A stretch of DNA of 15,136 nucleotides from contig JBGTIS010000291.1 of the NCBI GenBank assembly GCA_041745535.1, positions 1 through 15,136 of the forward strand, written 5' to 3'. This stretch comes from JBGTIS01 sp041745535. Lineage in GTDB: Bacteria > Bacteroidota > Bacteroidia > Cytophagales > Cyclobacteriaceae. This document shows, in pieces, positions 13,484 through 15,136 of the stretch; the first letter of the stretch is position 1; every line of letters starts with the position of its first letter. The position numbers and the translations under genes are program-made. The notes beneath the pieces are model-generated. The model was not told the origin of the DNA and ran no database searches. It saw nothing but the letters and a program-made list of their open reading frames with translations.

Positions 13484-13771
13484 TTACTGAATTACCGCGC
13501 CGATTCCTTCTTCGCGGATCGCGTTGCGTTTAGGCTTAAGTTCTTCGTAAGAACCTTTTTTAACAGCACATTTTCCCTTGTAATGAATAATCCAGGTACA
13601 TTGTTCCGCCTGTTCCCGCGAATGCTCGCATATCTTAATCAATACATTAATTACATGTTCAAAAGTGTTAAAGTCGTCATTAAGCACCACAAGATCTTTA
13701 TTTTCAGCGGCTCCCTCATCTACTAAAACTTCAACTTCCTTTAATTCTTCTTCCTGCAATGAATACTTCAT
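13484..13771 (-). CDS. clpS: ATP-dependent Clp protease adaptor ClpS
   Basis: A 95-residue ClpS. The N-degron-binding residues Asn31, Asp32 and His63 (VVLNDDFNTFEHVINVL and IIHYKGK) have the same 32-residue spacing as Asn34 and His66 of E. coli ClpS. The flexible acidic N-terminus (QEEELKEVEVLVDEGAAENK) would enter the ClpA/ClpC channel. ClpS delivers N-end-rule substrates to ClpAP/ClpCP. It is the upstream gene of the clpS-recR pair and diverges from the symporter gene at 13917. Confidence 0.93.
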   Translation of the reverse strand: MKYSLQEEELKEVEVLVDEGAAENKDLVVLNDDFNTFEHVINVLIKICEHSREQAEQCTWIIHYKGKCAVKKGSYEELKPKRNAIREEGIGAVIQ

Positions 13772-13916
13772 ATAAAATATTATATTTTTGTGCCCAAATA
13801 AAATCTACCATATCATAAGACTTCACCCGGTACTATTTTGTTTCTCATTAATAATCAATTCTTAAGTAAAATTACAAAAAAAGCCACAAATTAAGGCTTT
13901 TATTAAACAATAACTT

Positions 13917-15136
13917 ATGTCGCCACTTTTAGTTTTATTAGTTATTTCCGGATACTTCGGCCTACTGTTAACCATCTCTTATTTCACGTCCAGAAACGCC
14001 ACTGATGATACATTTTTTACCGGAAACCGCAGTTCTCCCTGGTATCTGGTGGCTTTTGGTATGGTTGGCGCCTCCCTTTCCGGAGTAACTTTTATTTCTG
14101 TTCCCGGTGAAGTAGGCAGTTCCTATTTTACCTATTATCAAATGGTGTTGGGCTATATACCCGGGTATGCCTTTATTGCCCTGGTGCTGATGCCCCTGTA
14201 CTACCGGCTTAACCTCGTTTCCATCTACGGATATCTGGAAAAACGGTTTGGCTTTTGGTCGTATAAAACCGGGGCTTTCTTCTTTTTAATTTCCCGGGTT
14301 ATTGGATCTTCATTACGGCTTTTCCTGGTAGCCGGGGTATTGCACATTGGTTTATTTAGTGCCTATGGCATTCCTTTCTGGATAACCGTAGCGATTACCA
14401 TTGTACTCATCTGGCTGTACACCTTTCGGGGTGGCATTAAAACCATTGTGTGGACCGATTCGCTGCAAACTTTATTTATGCTTTCAGCCGTAGTAATCAG
14501 CATTTTTCTGATAGGCAATGAAATGGACCTGAGTTTGGGCGGGTTGGTAAAAACTGTGGAATCCAGCGAGCTTTCAAGAATTTTTGAATGGAAATGGAAC
14601 AGTTCCCGTAATTTTTTCAAGCTGTTTCTGTCGGGTGCATTTATTGCCATTGTAATGACGGGCCTGGACCAGGACATGATGCAGAAAAACCTGACCTGCC
14701 GCAATATTGGCGACGCCCAGAAAAATATGCTTTGGTTCACCGTATGTCTCATGTTTGCCAATCTGCTGTTTCTGGCATTGGGCAGTTTACTATATATGTA
14801 CGCCGCTTCTAAAAATATTGCTTTGCCCGAACGTACCGATGACCTGTTCCCCATGCTGGCTTTGCATCATTTTCATCCTTTTGCCGGCATTGTATTCCTA
14901 CTGGGCATTGTCGCGGCAGCCTATTCCAGTGCCGACTCCGCCTTAACAGCCCTGACCACATCTTTTTGTGTGGATTTTCTGGGCTTAGCCAAAAGAAGCG
15001 AAGTAAATACAACCGAAGGTGTACCGGTGGAAAAACAGATTGATTCGGGCACGCGCAAAAAGGTACACATAGGCTTTTCCGTTTTGCTATTTCTGGTCAT
15101 CCTGATTTTTAAAGCCATTAACGATGAAAGCGTGAT
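13917..15136 (+). CDS. Sodium:solute symporter (SSS family), incomplete at the right edge
   Basis: An open frame of 406 codons from ATG 13917 runs without a stop to the window end; it is the 5' part of a gene. It encodes a multi-spanning membrane protein: TM1 MSPLLVLLVISGYFGLLLTI, an FTGNRSSPWYL loop, the unwound-helix motif GASLSGVTFISVPGEVG (51-67), and FRGGIKTIVWTDSLQ (about residues 171-185) typical of the family. The segment VAAAYSSADSALTALTTSF near residue 340 carries the Ser/Thr residues of the Na2 sodium site. SSS members import sugars, amino acids, sialic acid or other solutes with Na+; the substrate cannot be read from this part. The start directly follows an A/T-rich divergent region shared with clpS, and no clean promoter is seen. 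Confidence 0.92.
   Translation, partial: MSPLLVLLVISGYFGLLLTISYFTSRNATDDTFFTGNRSSPWYLVAFGMVGASLSGVTFISVPGEVGSSYFTYYQMVLGYIPGYAFIALVLMPLYYRLNLVSIYGYLEKRFGFWSYKTGAFFFLISRVIGSSLRLFLVAGVLHIGLFSAYGIPFWITVAITIVLIWLYTFRGGIKTIVWTDSLQTLFMLSAVVISIFLIGNEMDLSLGGLVKTVESSELSRIFEWKWNSSRNFFKLFLSGAFIAIVMTGLDQDMMQKNLTCRNIGDAQKNMLWFTVCLMFANLLFLALGSLLYMYAASKNIALPERTDDLFPMLALHHFHPFAGIVFLLGIVAAAYSSADSALTALTTSFCVDFLGLAKRSEVNTTEGVPVEKQIDSGTRKKVHIGFSVLLFLVILIFKAINDESV

Noticed and set aside
13818..13916. TACTATTTTG as a TAnnTTTG promoter for the symporter
   Set aside because: The spacing inside the element is off by one base and no -33 TTTG lies at the right distance.
14363..15118. Minus-strand open frames at the right end
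   Set aside because: They are antisense to the symporter frame, which is continuous from 13917 to the window edge and has clear family motifs.
1..15136. CRISPR arrays, tRNA or rRNA genes
   Set aside because: I saw no regularly spaced direct repeats, no cloverleaf-like segments with a CCA end and no rRNA signature in the intergenic DNA.

Overview
The window looks like a chromosomal stretch from a Bacteroidota bacterium, most likely a Cytophagales-type environmental relative. The evidence is an araBDA operon divergent from a Nudix/winged-helix AraR of the Bacteroidetes type, a ClpS plus RecR pair, a propeller-HEAT-cytochrome lipoprotein, TAnnTTTG-like promoter elements and A/T-rich intergenic DNA. 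This is inferred from gene content and not from a marker gene.

Layout. (1) Positions 1-~3000 are a mobile/accessory patch. It holds a badly decayed IS3-family transposase with an internal deletion, frameshifts and a mutated catalytic residue, an inverted repeat at its upstream edge, and the tail of an unknown membrane protein. An apparently intact Xre-RES toxin-antitoxin pair (minus strand) follows, then a HicB relic joined to a small unknown reading frame, and an intact hicB and hicA that face each other tail to tail. (2) Positions 3024-7793 are the L-arabinose catabolic locus: araB-araD-araA on the minus strand, with araR divergent on the plus strand. L-arabinose is isomerised by AraA, phosphorylated by AraB and epimerised by AraD to D-xylulose 5-phosphate. 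AraR is the likely repressor and acts through the shared 137-bp intergenic region. (3) Positions 7908-11021 encode a 1037-residue lipoprotein with a dehydrogenase-like propeller, HEAT repeats and a C-terminal haem-c domain. (4) Positions 11022-13771 hold a possible 52-residue small protein, an outer-membrane beta-barrel protein, a DUF423 membrane protein, and a clpS-recR unit. (5) From 13917 to the window edge a sodium:solute symporter is open and incomplete.

The metabolic and housekeeping part appears ordinary. The unusual part is the left 3 kb, where toxin-antitoxin modules, their relics and insertion-sequence debris are stacked. The convergent hicB/hicA arrangement and the two 11-bp repeats 21 bp apart in front of the Xre antitoxin deserve a second look. 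I did not find a clearly new multi-gene system.
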